A stretch of 64,000 nucleotides of DNA from Pleurodeles waltl (lineage: Eukaryota; Chordata; Amphibia; Caudata; Salamandridae): NCBI RefSeq assembly GCF_031143425.1, contig NC_090444.1:1310695324-1310759323 (forward strand). The letters are read 5' to 3'. Below the pieces are notes generated by a model. The model did not search any database. It saw nothing but the letters and a program-made list of their open reading frames with translations, and was not told the DNA's origin. Below, in pieces: positions 1 through 11,271 of the stretch. Made by a program: the position numbers and the translations under genes. The stretch's first letter is position 1; every line of letters starts with the position of its first letter.

Positions 1-21
1 GACCCCTACCCAACGTCACTG

Positions 22-880
22 GACAGGAGGTGCCAGCCATATCCAGTCCCCCCACAGAAGAGGCCCACAGTGATGACAGCAGCTCCGCATGCCTGGATCA
101 AGATGACCAGCCCGGCCCATCAGGGACCTCTGTACAGTCGTTCCCCTGCCACAGTCCCAACCCACAACAAAACCTCCCTCCTCAGGAAACACCACCACAG
201 CGCCCACCCAGCGGGCCCATGCCACTGTCCCCAGGACATGTCAATCAGCAGAGTGTCCACCACTACAGGGGCCTCAGTCAAACCTACTAACCCAAGACAA
301 TCAGGGACCTGGGGTCAGTGGCAGTGGGCACACGGTTCAGGGAACGTAGGCACAGGACAACAGGGAAGCTGGGAGGACTGCTGTGTGACAGTGGGAGGAC
401 AGGCCAAGGGAACCCACCCTCCACGAGGCACTCTCCAACATCATGGGAGCATACCACCATTCCCAGGAGACCATGGACACGGTACTGGCCAAGTTTCAGG
501 AGACCCAGCAGCTGCAGGAGGGACACTACACGGGGATCAGGGAGGACTTGAAGTCCATTAACACCACCCTGTTCACCATTGCAGGGGTGCTGGCAGACAT
601 GGCCAACACCATGAGGGAGACAGTGGCATACCACCGGGCCCCTGACACTAGCCCAACCGATGAACAGCCTTCCACATCCGCCGGTGCTAGTGGCCAGGAG
701 GCCTCACCACAGGACCAACAGGCCACCAGCACCCCACGCCCTGCAGAAGGAGACCCACCCCGCAAACGGTCCCTGCGATCCAGGCAGAAGACAGAGTACA
801 TTGCCAAGACCCCCGCCAGGAAAAAAGACTCTCCTGAATGTCACTCTCCTGTCCCAGTCTGTCACCCTGTCCATCCTTGA
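22..880 (+). pseudogene. Myb-A (NAIF1-like Harbinger accessory protein), last exon, element A
   Basis: This is the C-terminal exon of the Myb/SANT-like DNA-binding partner of the transposase; the Myb exon lies left of the window. It starts in a Pro/Ser/Gln-rich region (frame of 30-290), shifts frame between about 290 and 430, and continues as a coil-forming segment (LAKFQETQQLQEGHYTGIRE, then INTTL) and a basic tail rich in Arg/Lys ending at 880. The same layout occurs at 9700-10349 and 53612-54568. In the Harbinger family this kind of protein binds subterminal DNA and helps bring in the transposase. The identity rests on these parallels and on its place beside HARBI1, because the Myb domain is not visible here. 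Confidence 0.6.
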
Positions 881-1012
881 ACTGACATTGCTCCCCTTCC
901 TATGCCCCATTGGACAATGCACCTGTGATACCAAGAGTCTGGACTCTACAATGGACCTTCCTCCACCAGAACCCCAGCCTCTTCCACATACCCCTATACA
1001 CATTAGCCCATA

Positions 1013-1018
1013 AATAAA
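1013..1018 (+). promoter_or_regulatory. Polyadenylation signal for Myb-A (element A)
   Basis: AATAAA lies about 130 bp after the Myb-A stop codon. The downstream stretch (GAGTCAGTTTGTTC) resembles that after the matching signal in element B at 10729 (GTCACTGACTCATTGTC), which supports a shared 3' end. Confidence 0.55.
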
Positions 1019-1299
1019 CACCCTTGAATCACAAACCAATCTGGAGTCAGTTTGTTCTTTCACAAATGTATCATTACAACATCATCCACTAATATCAATG
1101 TAAATGTTCATTTGCTCATACCATTGTATGACAGTTGTTGGGCAGCAGTAAAAATAGCAGAAGGCAGAATGAGGTACCCAGATCTGTGAAATGGAAAGCC
1201 AAAGTGAACAGTCAGTGTCAATAGACAGAGGTTATGAGGCTGACTCATACAATGTCCCACAGTAGTCAGATATGAGAGGAGCAGTGCCAGTCTCTCACC

Positions 1300-2481
1300 T
1301 GTGTGTCACTGGAAGTACTGCATGATGATGTTAGTTCGGTTGTCAATATCGTCTTCCTCTGCCTCCTCTTCCTCACTGTCCACAGGCTCCACAGCTGCCA
1401 CAAGACCATCATCAGACCCATCCTCCTGCAGAAAAGGCACCTGGCGTCTCAATGCCAGGTTGTGCAACATGCAGCATGCCACGATTATCTGGCACACCTT
1501 CTTTGGTGAGTAGTATAGGGAGCCAGCTGTTAGATGGAGGCACCGGAATCTGGCCTTCAGGAGGCCGAACGTCCTCTCAATAATCCGCCTAGTTCACCCA
1601 TGTGCCTCATTGTAGCATTCCTGTGCCCTTGTCCTGGCATTCCTCACTGGGGTCAGTAGCCATGAGAGGTTGGGTAACCAGAGTCACCTGCAAATGTCGA
1701 GGGATATCTGTTAGACACACACTAACCCTTAGGGACAACCCCATACCCAGACACCTATTCATACTGTGTGGGGACCATAGGCTCACCTATTAGCCACACC
1801 CAGTGCCTCTGCAGTTGGCCCATCACATAAGGGATACTGCTATTCCTCAAAATGTAAGCGTCATGCACAGAGTCAGGATACTTGGCATTCACATGAGAGA
1901 CGTACTGGTCTGCCAAACACACCATCTGCACATTCATAGAATGGTAGCTTTTTCGATTTCTGTACACTTGTTCATTTCTGCGGGGTGGGACAAATGCCAC
2001 AGGTGTACCATCAATGGCACCTATGATGTTGGGGATATGTCCCAGGGCATAAAAGTCAGCCTTCACTGTGGGCAAATCCTCCATCTGGGGAAAAAACGAT
2101 GTAGCTGCGCATGTGTTTCAACATGGCTGACAACACTCTGGTCAACACATTTGAAAAAAAAATTGGCTGAGACACCCCTGATGCCATGGCCACTGTAGTT
2201 TGAAAGGAGCCACTTGCCAGGAAATGGAGCACTGACAGGACCTGCACTCGAGGGGGTATTCCTGTGGGATGGCAGATAGCTGGCATCAGGTCTGGCTCCA
2301 ATTGTGCACACAGTTCTTGGATTGTGGAACAATCAAGTCTGTAGGTGATAATGATGTGTCTGTCTTCCATTGTCGACAGGTCCACAGTGGGTCTGTGCAC
2401 CAGAGGATGATGCAATTTCATCATCTGCCCCAGCAGATGTGGCCTATGGAGGAGAATGATGAGCAGAGGGTCATATACCAC
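1300..2481 (-). pseudogene. HARBI1-like: HARBI1-like DDE transposase, element A
   Basis: The PIF/Harbinger nuclease normally cuts and moves the element with a DDE triad. On the minus strand the N-terminal helical part reads from 2481 to about 2090. A one-base slip near 2090 then moves into the frame of 2084-1755, which carries GAIDGTPVAFVPP (first Asp) and a PDSVHDAYILRNSS block (second Asp). A donor-like GGTGAGCC near 1787 ends that exon. The last exon (about 1690-1300) has an IIERTFGLL-type Glu region with in-frame stops such as near 1594, and ends with IIVACCMLHNLALRR. Both Asp positions survive, but the frameshift and stops make it a pseudogene. It is convergent with Myb-A and divergent from Myb-B. 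Confidence 0.85.
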
Positions 2482-2861
2482 ATAGTTTGCACAAGTGTGT
2501 TTTCAGTAACATGAGTAAATCCGCGTGTCGTTGTTTGTCCGTATATCTGTCAAATAGTGCTGTGAAGCAGTTAGGTGCCATGCCATGTGCCCCCCTGAAA
2601 TGGCGGCTGCTGACCTGTAAGGAGGTAACTGCACTGGCGTTGTGCAGCGTCGCGGTAGGCAGTCGAAGACTGCCACGCAATTTAGCATTGGTTATCATTG
2701 GGCCCTATGGGTTCCAGGAGCCAATGACGATGTACGCCGGCGGTGACGGTACGCACCGTCGCGACCGGCATTTTCTATCACTTCACTCACTTGATACCTG
2801 ACCTTCAACAGGAGAGGACCTACACTGCAAGTGCTGCTGTGACCTATGTTTGGAAGCGACA
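2482..2861. promoter_or_regulatory. Divergent intergenic region HARBI1 / Myb-B, element A
   Basis: About 380 bp separate the 5' ends of the two divergently read genes, so it probably holds both promoters. A block near 2780 (TTCACTCACTTGATACCTGAC) has counterparts at about 13010-13025 and, reversed, at 39472-39490, always just upstream of Myb-B exon 1. No clear TATA box was seen. Confidence 0.4.
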
Positions 2862-4155
2862 ATGGATCATGGGTCTGAGGAAGAGCAGAGGAGATGGACA
2901 AACTGGTGGATGGGGTCCTCCCCCAGTACACGCTACTCTACGGTCCTCCAGACAAACAGGTGAGTACAATGTGAGCATGATGCGTGGGCAATGCCTGTTT
3001 GGAGTGGTGTGGATGGAAGATACAGGTGTGGGGGGGCTGAGGCCTGCATGTGAGGATGGTGAGTGTATGTGCGTCAGGGCATGGGTGGGAACTGGTGGGC
3101 AATGAGTATGACGGCCCAGACGGGAGAGTGATTTCCCTTCATCCTGTACCTTTCGTCTAGATCAGCGCCCACCAGAAGAAGGGTATTTGGTGTGCCATCG
3201 CCAAGGAAGTGTGGACCCTGGGGGTCTATCATAGACGGAGCACCCAGTGCTGCAAGAGATGGGAGGACCTGGGCTGCTGGAGCAAGAAGACGGCGGAGGT
3301 CCAGCTGGGGCTGGCCTCCCAACGTGGAAGGGGTGCCCGTCACACCATGACCCCCATGATGTTCCGGATCCTAGCGGTGGCATATCTGGAGTTGGATGGG
3401 CGCTTGAGGGCATCACAGCAGCCACAAGGGGGTGAGTACAGTGTCATTCAGCTGACTCTATGCGCTTTACGAAGTGTCTGGGTGGGGGATGTGGGCTGTG
3501 GGTTCCCCTAGGCCAGGGCGAACTAGGTAGGGTAGGTCCCTTGTGAGGCAGGCTCTGATGCACTCCAACCCCAATAGTGTTAGTGGGCATCTACAACTAG
3601 TCAGGCTCCTGTGGGTTCCAGGTGTGCAGCAAATGGTGTTAGGCATAGTACTCCATGGGCAGGTGATTTTCCTACGAACTGCTAGTGCATGGCCTAGTGC
3701 ATAGGGCTGCTCCTTGTGTGTTGTGTCCGCCAACGGTAGTGGTGTTGCTGGCATTGACCATGTGTCTCCTCTGTCTCTCCCCCCCTTCTTGTTTTGTCAC
3801 CCTGTCCTTGTGTGCATTAGCATCATCTGGCGGAGGAGCAGAGGCACCGGCGACGGAGGGAGCTGCATCCCACATGGCCCTGGAGGGTGAATCTATGGAG
3901 TCTGAAGGCACCAGTGGGATGGAGGGTGAGGGGAGTTCCACGACGGGGACAGGAGGGGACACCCGCGAAAGTAACTCCTCCTCTGATGGGAGCTCCCTTG
4001 CGGTGGCGGGCACCTCTGTGCCCACCGCAACAACAGGTACAGCCGCCACCCCCCCTACCAGCACCACCCTCCCAGCAGCCCCTCAGCATGTTTCCCATGC
4101 CCGCTCACCCAGGAGGGTGGGCTTCTCCTTCGCCCCAGGCACCTCAGGCACTTGA
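2862..4155 (+). pseudogene. Myb-B, second Myb/SANT-like Harbinger gene, element A (3 exons)
   Basis: Exon 1 (2862-2959) ends LVDGVLPQYTLLYGPPDKQ before a GTGAGT donor. Exon 2 (3161-3431) follows a TCTAG acceptor and encodes an open 90-residue block with a trihelix/SANT pattern (KKGIWCAIAKEV ... CCKRWEDLG ... AVAYLELDGRLRA), ending at GTGAGT. Exon 3 (3821-4155) follows CATTAG, is in phase, and encodes a Ser/Thr/Gly/Glu-rich tail ending at TGA. Relative to 13087 and 39415, exon 1 lacks some bases near 2880, putting the Met out of frame. That is the only clear lesion. The likely role is DNA binding for the transposon; this is inferred from the fold pattern and neighbours. The family name is not known to me. 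Confidence 0.65.
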
Positions 4156-4317
4156 GACACCACCTCCAGCACCGACACAAACCAGCAATTGGCAGCCAAA
4201 GTCACCGCAGGATGGAGTGTGGGTCTGCCTCCATGGAGTATCATGCTACCTGTTCCAGGTACAGCGCGTGGCTGAGACACCCAGGTGAGACGAAGTCAAC
4301 TGCCACACCCCAGATCC

Positions 4318-4590
4318 AGCATCACTGGGCACAAAGCCCCCTCCAGAACCAGTGGAGAAAAGCATCCACTAACACAGTCCTTGGCAGGATGAAGCACTCT
4401 GGGCACAAAGCCCCCTCCAGAACCAGTGGAGAAAAGCATCCACTAACACAGTCCTTGGCAGGATGAAGCACTCTGGGCACAAAGTCCCCTCCAGAACCAG
4501 TGGTGAAAAGCATCCAGTAACACAGTCCTTGGCAGGATCTAGCACTCTTGGCACAAAGCCCTCTCCAGAACCAGTGGAGAAGGCATCCAC
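4318..4590. repeat. Tandem repeat, ~74 bp unit, about 4 copies
   Basis: The block GGGCACAAAGCCCCCTCC recurs at about 4327, 4401, 4475 and 4549, giving a 74 bp period. It lies in the 3' untranslated region of Myb-B. Long open frames on the minus strand here are a product of the repeat. Confidence 0.85.
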
Positions 4591-4835
4591 TAGAGAGACT
4601 GTGGCTTTGCACTCCCCAGGACCAAGCAGTGGGCAATGAACCCACTTGAGAGACTTGAGAGACTGTGGCTTTGCACTCCCCAGGACCAGGCAGTGGGCAA
4701 CCCACCCACTTGAGAGACTTGCTTTGCACTTCCAGGACCAAGCAGTGGACAGTGCACCCACTTGAGAGACTTGAGAGACTGTGGCTTTGCACTCCCCAGG
4801 ACCAAGAATGGGCATGGAGCCCCCTCGAGGAGCAG
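4591..4835. repeat. Tandem repeat, ~55-64 bp unit, about 4 copies
   Basis: TGGCTTTGCACTCCCCAGG recurs at about 4602, 4666, 4721 (partial) and 4782, separated by CACTTGAGAGACTTGAGAG. It directly follows the 74 bp array in the Myb-B 3' region. Confidence 0.8.
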
Positions 4836-5559
4836 TGGTGTCGTACCATCATCCAGCTGAGGTGCTCCCCTCCCCTTCCCCTTGAGGTACCTGTTATTTT
4901 TTTTCAACCTGGTGCCCCTGCAGTGTTCTCTCCATTTTGAGGCAGGTGTTATGTGTGTGCTTCGCCCATGATTTTTTTGCCCACTGGGCCATGGACATCT
5001 GCAAAGGACAGTGTGCAGACGTCTGGACATATTGTAAATATTTGTATATACTGGTTTTTCCAGTTGTTTACTTTATCAGCCAATTTCTAATATATGAAAG
5101 ATTTGACTCAATTCCTTTTGTCCTTGCGTTCTTCCAGGGGGTAACAGGGTGTATATGTAATGTTGTTGCATGTATTTGTGTTTATGGTGTTGTGGGTGAG
5201 GGTGGGGGTGGTGATGTTGCGTTTTGTGTGTGTGTGTCACTCTCTTTTGCCTCCTCCCCTCTCCTGTGTGCTAGGTGCAGTACTCACTGTCGTCGTCGCA
5301 GCCTTCTTTCCATTTCGTCATGTATTAATAGATACCGCAACATGAGCAGGACCTGTAACTCAGGCTCTGTGGCGTCCTGGTTCTTCGTTGATTGTCGAGA
5401 GGTGAGTGGTTTCCCTTCTGTGTTCTGTTTCCACCGTGCTTTTGATGGCGTTGATACCGCCCGGAAAAGCTGGCGGATTGGTGCCTTGTAATAGTGTAGG
5501 CGGTACATTGTCTTCCGCCTGTCTGTTGGTGGTGACCGCCGCAGTATTTGTTGCTACCG

Positions 5560-5697
5560 CCATGGCGGTCGGAGTGTTAAAGTGGCTATCTGTGTTGGCG
5601 GTTTCCGCCATGGTCGTGATTCCATTTTTTTAACCGCCGGGCTGTTAGTGGTATTACCGCCACTTTAACACCGACCGCCACGGTTGTAATGAGGGCC
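5560..5697. repeat. Right terminal and subterminal inverted repeats of element A
   Basis: CCGCCATGGCGGTCGGAGTG (5558-5577) and its near reverse complement at about 5655-5682 form an imperfect inverted repeat. The outer edge ends at 5697. The stretch from 4940 to here is TG-rich 3' flank with no coding signal. Confidence 0.55.
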
Positions 5698-6443
5698 AAT
5701 GTCAGTAGACTCAACTTCTACCGATGATGTACCCTTAATTGAGACCATTGGCCCTGGGTTCTGAGGAAGGTCATCAGGGTTTCTTTTGGCGTACAGAGTA
5801 GTAAAATGGGTAATCCATTTTTCAGGCTAGAGATGATAATTATACATACTCCTGCTGCTAGTGCTTTCCAGTTAAGCTATACACCAAAAGCATCTATTAT
5901 CCTTTAGTTTGACAGCCTGAAGCCTTTCTTGCCAAATTTTCTCAGTCAAATATTTTCTTTCCCTTTGTAAGAGCAGTGTTGTAGTTCCACCTGGCCTCCA
6001 TATTCTCAGCCCGCGCATAGCTTTTAACAGCTGCTCATAATGTTTGCTTAGCTTGTTCACAATCTGAATCATATCAGTTGACCTCCTTTAACTGCTTGTG
6101 GCCACTTTTCTTATACAAAATATCTTGCAACTTTATGAAAAAAAGATTAGGATATCTAAAATGGGAATGGAAGTACTAGGAAAACCTTCATAGTCAGATA
6201 AAAAGGCAACCATCAGGGTCTATATCACTGAGTGTAGTGTAGGGTTAGACATTACATTTGGCCAGGAGACTCGTCTACAGTTGTTGGCTAATGAAGGTTC
6301 CAGTACTACAGTATATCTCACAATATGAACCCTTGTTAGAGCTTCCCCAGAGAGAAATATCACCAGAGAATTATGATCACTCTTCATTTGGCTTTCAACT
6401 TTCATGTCCACCAGTACACGGCAAAGCCTAGTGTCTAAAAGAC
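5698..6443 (-). pseudogene. LINE ORF2 remnant: end of AP endonuclease and linker
   Basis: The minus strand carries the end of an apurinic/apyrimidinic endonuclease domain. A conserved-looking VESQMKSDHNSLVIFL (SDHN motif, around 6362-6390) marks the last catalytic His region of this family. A less conserved linker follows (frame of 6072-5872). There are several stop codons. The reverse transcriptase would lie further left and is not in the window. The upstream half of the endonuclease is at 26145-28117. Confidence 0.65.
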
Positions 6444-6446
6444 TTA
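6444..6446. repeat. Target-site duplication TTA, left of element B
   Basis: The matching copy is TTA at 26142-26144. Removing the insert and one copy restores a continuous LINE reading frame. TTA/TAA 3 bp duplications are the Harbinger signature. Confidence 0.75.
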
Positions 6447-7699
6447 GGGCATGATTACGACTTTGGCAGTCGGACATTCAGACCCCCATGCTGGCAGTCC
6501 TAAAAGGATTGCTGAGCGGCTGTCCCCAGACATCCGTATTATGATGCAAATAGGCAGGACTGCCAAGCAAAAAAGGAAGTCTGCCAGTGGCACAGCGGCT
6601 TGTATCAGGAGGTTCGACGTCCAGTGCCATCAGTGTCACAGCCAACCAGCAAGCGTATTATAAACCTTGTGGCCTTCTTCTCACGGCGGTTAGCCAATGG
6701 CAATCAACCACCACGGTACGCACCCAGCAAAGTAACAAACAAGTGCACATTGGCCAAATTCAAAAACAAAACAGCTGACACATATTAGTCCATTGGATAC
6801 ACCTGCAAATCATGCTATAAAACACACCTTTCGCAGACCACAATCCTTTGCATTTCCACAGGGAGCCAAAGAACCCCAACCACTGATTATTGACTTTTTC
6901 ATAGATTAGGCATCCCATTTTCCCCCATCCCATAGAGCACCCTGTACACACTTTTGTCCATTTACTTCCTATTGCACTTCTCCTGTTAAGTAAGTCCGTG
7001 TCACACACTTTATTTGCCCTCCATGTCACGCTCCAAGAATCCCTTATTTTCAGAAGATGAGTTGAGTCATTGTGGATGAAAAGAGTAAAGCCACAATCGT
7101 TTGGAGCCCAAGTCCAGCACACTCCTCTCAGTAGGTAAATGGAATTGGGGCAGGATAGTCAACAGAGTGAGTGCTGTATGCACTACCCTACGCACAAAGG
7201 AGGACATTAGGAAGAGGTGGAATGACCTCATGGGCAAGGTCCTCTCCCTAGTCTCCTTGCAGCAGCTGGAGGTCAATAAGACTGGTGGTGGACCTCCCAG
7301 TTTCCCATTAATACTCTTTGCATGGGAGGAGAAGTCTTGGCCATCCTACATCTGTCCTGAGGGCTTAACAGGAATACCTGGGGGAGTGGAGTCTGGTAAG
7401 TTACAACACAGAAACCGCAATGTCACGCATGCTCACAGCTCAGCTTTTGGCATTATCTTGTTCATATACCTCACCAGTATTTAATACCGAGTCTCTGAGT
7501 TTTAACACTGTCAATGTCAATCATTGGACCCAATATCACAGCTACCAAGGCCCATCACATGTTATATGTCCTAATGGTGCCTGTAAATCTCACAATATCA
7601 AAAAAAGTTACTGGATTCACGGTATTTCCCAAAATATAAACGTATGCTCAAACCTAAATGAAGCCTGCATACAGATATGTAATACCCAACATTTGTCAA

Positions 7700-9045
7700 G
7701 TCGTGGGGAGTAGAGGGACTGGAACTCCCAGGAGGCCCTGTTTTTTATCCCCAACCACCAGCCCAGTGTACACGTACCCCAATACATAGGTTAGTGAACT
7801 GTCAAATAAAGTTTACCCATCTAGGAGGATACCATTTGTCAAGTGTTGGAAAGTAGAGGGACTGACCTGACTTCTAAGGCCAGGAGCCCTGTTCCTGTAA
7901 CTCCAATCACCAGCCCAGCGGTCACTTGTCGAAATAGCCTTGTTTGCTACCTCTCAATTGAAGTGTACTCACCTGAGAGGATATAATTTGTGTAGTGTGT
8001 GCAGCAGAGAGAGTGACCTGACTGCAACTCCCATGAAGCCCTATTTCTGTAACTTCAAATACCAGCCCAGTGGTCACTTGCCCCAATACATCTGTTAGTG
8101 AACACTTAATGGAAGTTTACTCACCTGGGAGGATACCATTTGTCAAGTGTTGGGAAGCAGAGGGAGTGACCTGACTGCTAAGCCCAATAGGCACTGCGTC
8201 ATTAACTCCAACCACCAGCCCAGTGTTTACTTGCCCATACACCCTTGTGTATTAACTCTCAATTGAAGAGTACTCACCTGGGAGAATACCATTTGTATGG
8301 TATGTGTAGTAGAGAGAGTGACCTTAGTGTAACTCTCAGGAGGCCTTGTGTCTGTAACTCCAAACACCAGCCCAGTGGTCACTTGTCCAAATACCTTTGT
8401 TTGCTAACCCTCAATTGAAGTGTACTCATTTGGGAGGATGCCATATATCAAGTGCTATGAAGTAGAGGTTTTGACCTTACTGCAAAGTCCAGGAGGCCCT
8501 GTTTCAGTAACTCCAACCACCTGCCCAGTGTTCACTTGCCCTGATACATCTGTTAGTGAACTCCTAAATGTGGTTTACTCACATAGGAGGATACCATATG
8601 TCAAGTGTTGGGAAGTAGAGGAACTGACCTGACTGCTATGGCCAGGAGGCCCTGTTTCTGTCACTCCAAATACCAGCCTAGGGGTCACTTGCCCCAATAG
8701 CCTTATTTGCTAACTCTCAATTGAAGTGTACTCATCTTGGAGGCTACCACTTGTATAGTGTGTGTAGTAGAGAGAGTGACCTGACTGAAACTCCTAGGAG
8801 GCCCTATGTCTGTAACTCCAAACACCAGCCCAGTGGTCACTTGTCCAAATACCCTTATGTGGTAACTCTCAATTGAAGTTTACTCACATGGGAGGATACC
8901 ATTTGTATAGTGTGTGTAGCAGAGAGAGTGACCTGACTGCAACTCCTAGGAGGCCCTGTTTCTGTAACTCCAACCACCAGCCCAGTGTACAATTGTCCAA
9001 ATACCCCTGTTTCGTTACTCTCAATTGAAGTTTCCTCACCTGGGA
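7700..9045. repeat. Tandem array, ~153 bp unit, about 9 copies, in the Myb-A intron
   Basis: The blocks ACTCCAACCACCAGCCCAGT, CAATTGAAGTGTACTCACC, GGAGGATACCATTTGT and AGGAGGCCCTGTTTCTGT recur every ~150-155 bp, for example near 7730, 7880, 8030, 8340, 8490, 8645, 8797 and 8950. Copies differ by point changes and small gaps. No coding content is apparent. Confidence 0.88.
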
Positions 9046-9131
9046 GTGACCAAGATACAGATCATGCTCAACTCAGAGACGTGTTTGTCTACCTAGCTCC
9101 ATCTTGACCTGCTAACTTGCGATGAACCTAT

Positions 9132-9340
9132 TGAGAGCAGGAATGACACCTTACCCAGTGTGTACAACAGGTATTCCTAAGGCCTCAAGCTGCATCACCA
9201 GATTGGTATTGGCAACAAACTACTTGAGGACAGAAATGATAGATACCTTACCCAGTGTGTACAACAAGTCTTCCTAAGGCCTCAAGCTGCATCATAAAAT
9301 TGGTATTGGCAGCAGACATGTTGGCCCAGCGCTGTGCACA
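9132..9340. repeat. Two-copy direct repeat, ~97 bp
   Basis: CCTTACCCAGTGTGTACAAC starts at 9149 and again at 9246. Each is followed by TTCCTAAGGCCTCAAGCTGC. The rest of the intron up to 9699 shows nothing recognisable. Confidence 0.8.
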
Positions 9341-10728
9341 TATGACTCCAGTCACCTATACAACAAAGTCCTGTGCTTGCCTGCATCTCACTCAACTAGG
9401 CCTCCAAATGATCAAAGTCATATGTAGCATCTCTACTGTTTTGGCTTCACTGGTGGTAAGATGTCATTTTCAGGCCATCTTGCAAAGTACAACTGATCTG
9501 CACATCTCATCAGCTGCTTGAGTCAAATAGGTTAGGCATGTTTCACATATCATGTCAAATAATCCAATAGCATGGTACCTTGACACAATAGGATTACCTA
9601 CAACTTAACTATGTCCAATATCTCTGCAACTGTAAAACTAATCCTTTGGAGGTAAATGTCACAATTCAACCAGTAACAATATACGTTTTTCATCAACAGG
9701 TTGAGCTGCCACTGGGCACATGGAGGCCTCAGGACAAACTACCCTCCTGGATGAAGCCCTCAGTGATGACAACACTCCTGGACTTGTGGACATGGAGGAA
9801 GGTCCCGGCCCATTTGAACAACCTGGTCATACGGCAGTAGGGAGTCTCACTGTGGCCACAATGTCATCTCCCCGCCCTGTTGCAACATCCCAGTCAACGA
9901 TGCACCCCCCAACTTGTGGACCTAGCACAGTTTCCACCATCTTGTGCCCCCCAGTCCTAGCTTCTGATTTGCAACTCAACACTCTGGACACTGAGGGTCC
10001 AGGACCCAGTTGGAGAGGGTACCCTGTGCCAAGGACACACGTTCATGGGGGTAGGGTGTGTGGGATGGACGCTGTGAGCCAGTGGAGTGACGCTACCGGA
10101 ACTGCAGTTAGCCAGGACAACATCAGCGACACTCTGGGGGTCTGTAAGGAGTCCAAAGGCATGATGGGCCAGGTGTTGACTGAACTCCAGGACATTAAGC
10201 AGCTGCAGAGGGTCATGACTGAAAAAATGGATGTCCATAGTACCGAAATGGGCACCCTAACAGGGATGCTGAGGGAAATTAACACCACACTGATCAGGAT
10301 TTTACTCACAGCATCTACCCCTTCCTGTGTGGCAAGGACTTCATGTTAAAATAGATCTATGGCAGACAGGGGAATGGAGGCCCTGATAGACACACAAACA
10401 GACACAGACACCCTGGCCTCTGCAGCAGCTGATTCTCCACCCCTCGCAAGCGGGGACGTCCAGCAAAGAATCCAAGAGGTGCGAATGGCAAGACACATAC
10501 CACTGCCAGCAATGATCCTCTTCCTTAAGGTCTTCCTTTGAGTGTCACACATTCACTCTATGAACTGATCCTGAACCACCTTTAATTTCCAATGGGAAGA
10601 GTACTCTGGACTTTGAACTTACAATGGTGTGGCATCTATTTCAATGATTTCATTCACCAACACTGACCCCTTCACATTTGTTTTTGTTGAGCCACGTCAC
10701 ATATATTTTCTACTAGTCATAGCTTCCC

Positions 10729-10734
10729 AATAAA
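10729..10734 (+). promoter_or_regulatory. Polyadenylation signal for Myb-A (element B)
   Basis: AATAAA lies 380 bp after the Myb-A stop and is followed by sequence like that after the signal at 1013. From here to 11271 I see only the non-coding 3' ends of the two convergent genes. Confidence 0.5.
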
Positions 10735-11271
10735 ATCACAAGTCACTGACTCATTGTCTGCTGTTTTTAATTTCACATTTAGCCATGTAGATGGGTAGAT
10801 ATGTCAGACCATGTGAACTATCCGGAGGGACCAGGAGCTCAGACCATATGGACTATATAATAATGGTCCAAGGTACTTTGTTCAAGTTGGGATATGTTGC
10901 ATGTACACAGTGTCCAGCTCAGGATTATAACCATCCCACACAAACACATACATACAAGTGTCTGGTCAAAGAAGACATTTTATTACAGTGCTCAGCACAT
11001 AGGCTGTCAATATGTCTGAAATATTGCAAATCATAAATGAGTGGATCATACTGTGTAAATTAATACATTTACAGGTACATACCTCCAGACCATGGAAGGA
11101 AGGGATTTGCCAGACTTCGTCCTATGGAATAGGCAAACATTGAAATAGTTGATGTCATCAGCTGTAGCTATATCACCTACCACACTAAAGTAATCGAACA
11201 TCATATAATCCAAGACTCAGACAGATGGCAGTACAACCATTTCTGACCACAGGCTCATTATTATCTATTGT

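Larger units (their letters stand above)
1..5697 (+). mobile_element. Harbinger element A (three-gene, left end outside window)
   Basis: Gene order is Myb-A (+, to 880), HARBI1-like transposase (-, 1300-2481) and Myb-B (+, 2862-4155), the same as in elements B and C. The right end is the GC-rich terminus finishing GTAATGAGGGCC at 5697. Its reverse complement opens GGCCCTCATT and then has a GGCGGTC block, like the start of element C at 32789 and of the MITE at 32038. The left terminus lies before base 1, so the target duplication cannot be checked. The right flank is LINE sequence. All three genes show some decay, so the copy is probably dead. Confidence 0.7.
7032..10349 (+). pseudogene. Myb-A (NAIF1-like Myb/SANT protein), element B
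   Basis: Exon 1 (about 7032-7395) encodes a Myb/SANT-like domain across two frames: an FSEDEL-type start, an FGAQVQHTPLS stretch, then after a shift near 7140 the frame with RIVNRVSAV and EDIRKRWNDLMGKV, and a conserved CPEGLTGIPGGVESG end before a GGTAAGT donor. Exon 2 begins after CATCAACAG at 9700. From the Met at 9720 it is open for 209 codons: an acidic start, a Pro/Thr/Ser-rich middle and a C-terminal coil (LTELQDIKQLQRVMTEKMD ... REINTTL). A satellite-like array fills the intron. Position and domain identify it as the Harbinger DNA-binding partner. The frameshift in the Myb domain argues against function. Confidence 0.7.

Noticed and set aside
1300..2481. A domesticated host HARBI1 or NAIF1 gene
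   Set aside because: All copies are multi-frame, repeated three times with transposon termini and target duplications nearby. The host genes would be single and intact.
4322..4852. Long minus-strand open frames (up to 176 codons) at 4322-5030
   Set aside because: They arise from the 74 bp and 55-64 bp tandem repeats; the protein is a repeated artefact with no domain.
7700..9045. Regular ~153 bp spacing as a possible CRISPR-like array
   Set aside because: The whole unit is repeated with no unique spacers, and the setting is a eukaryotic transposon intron.
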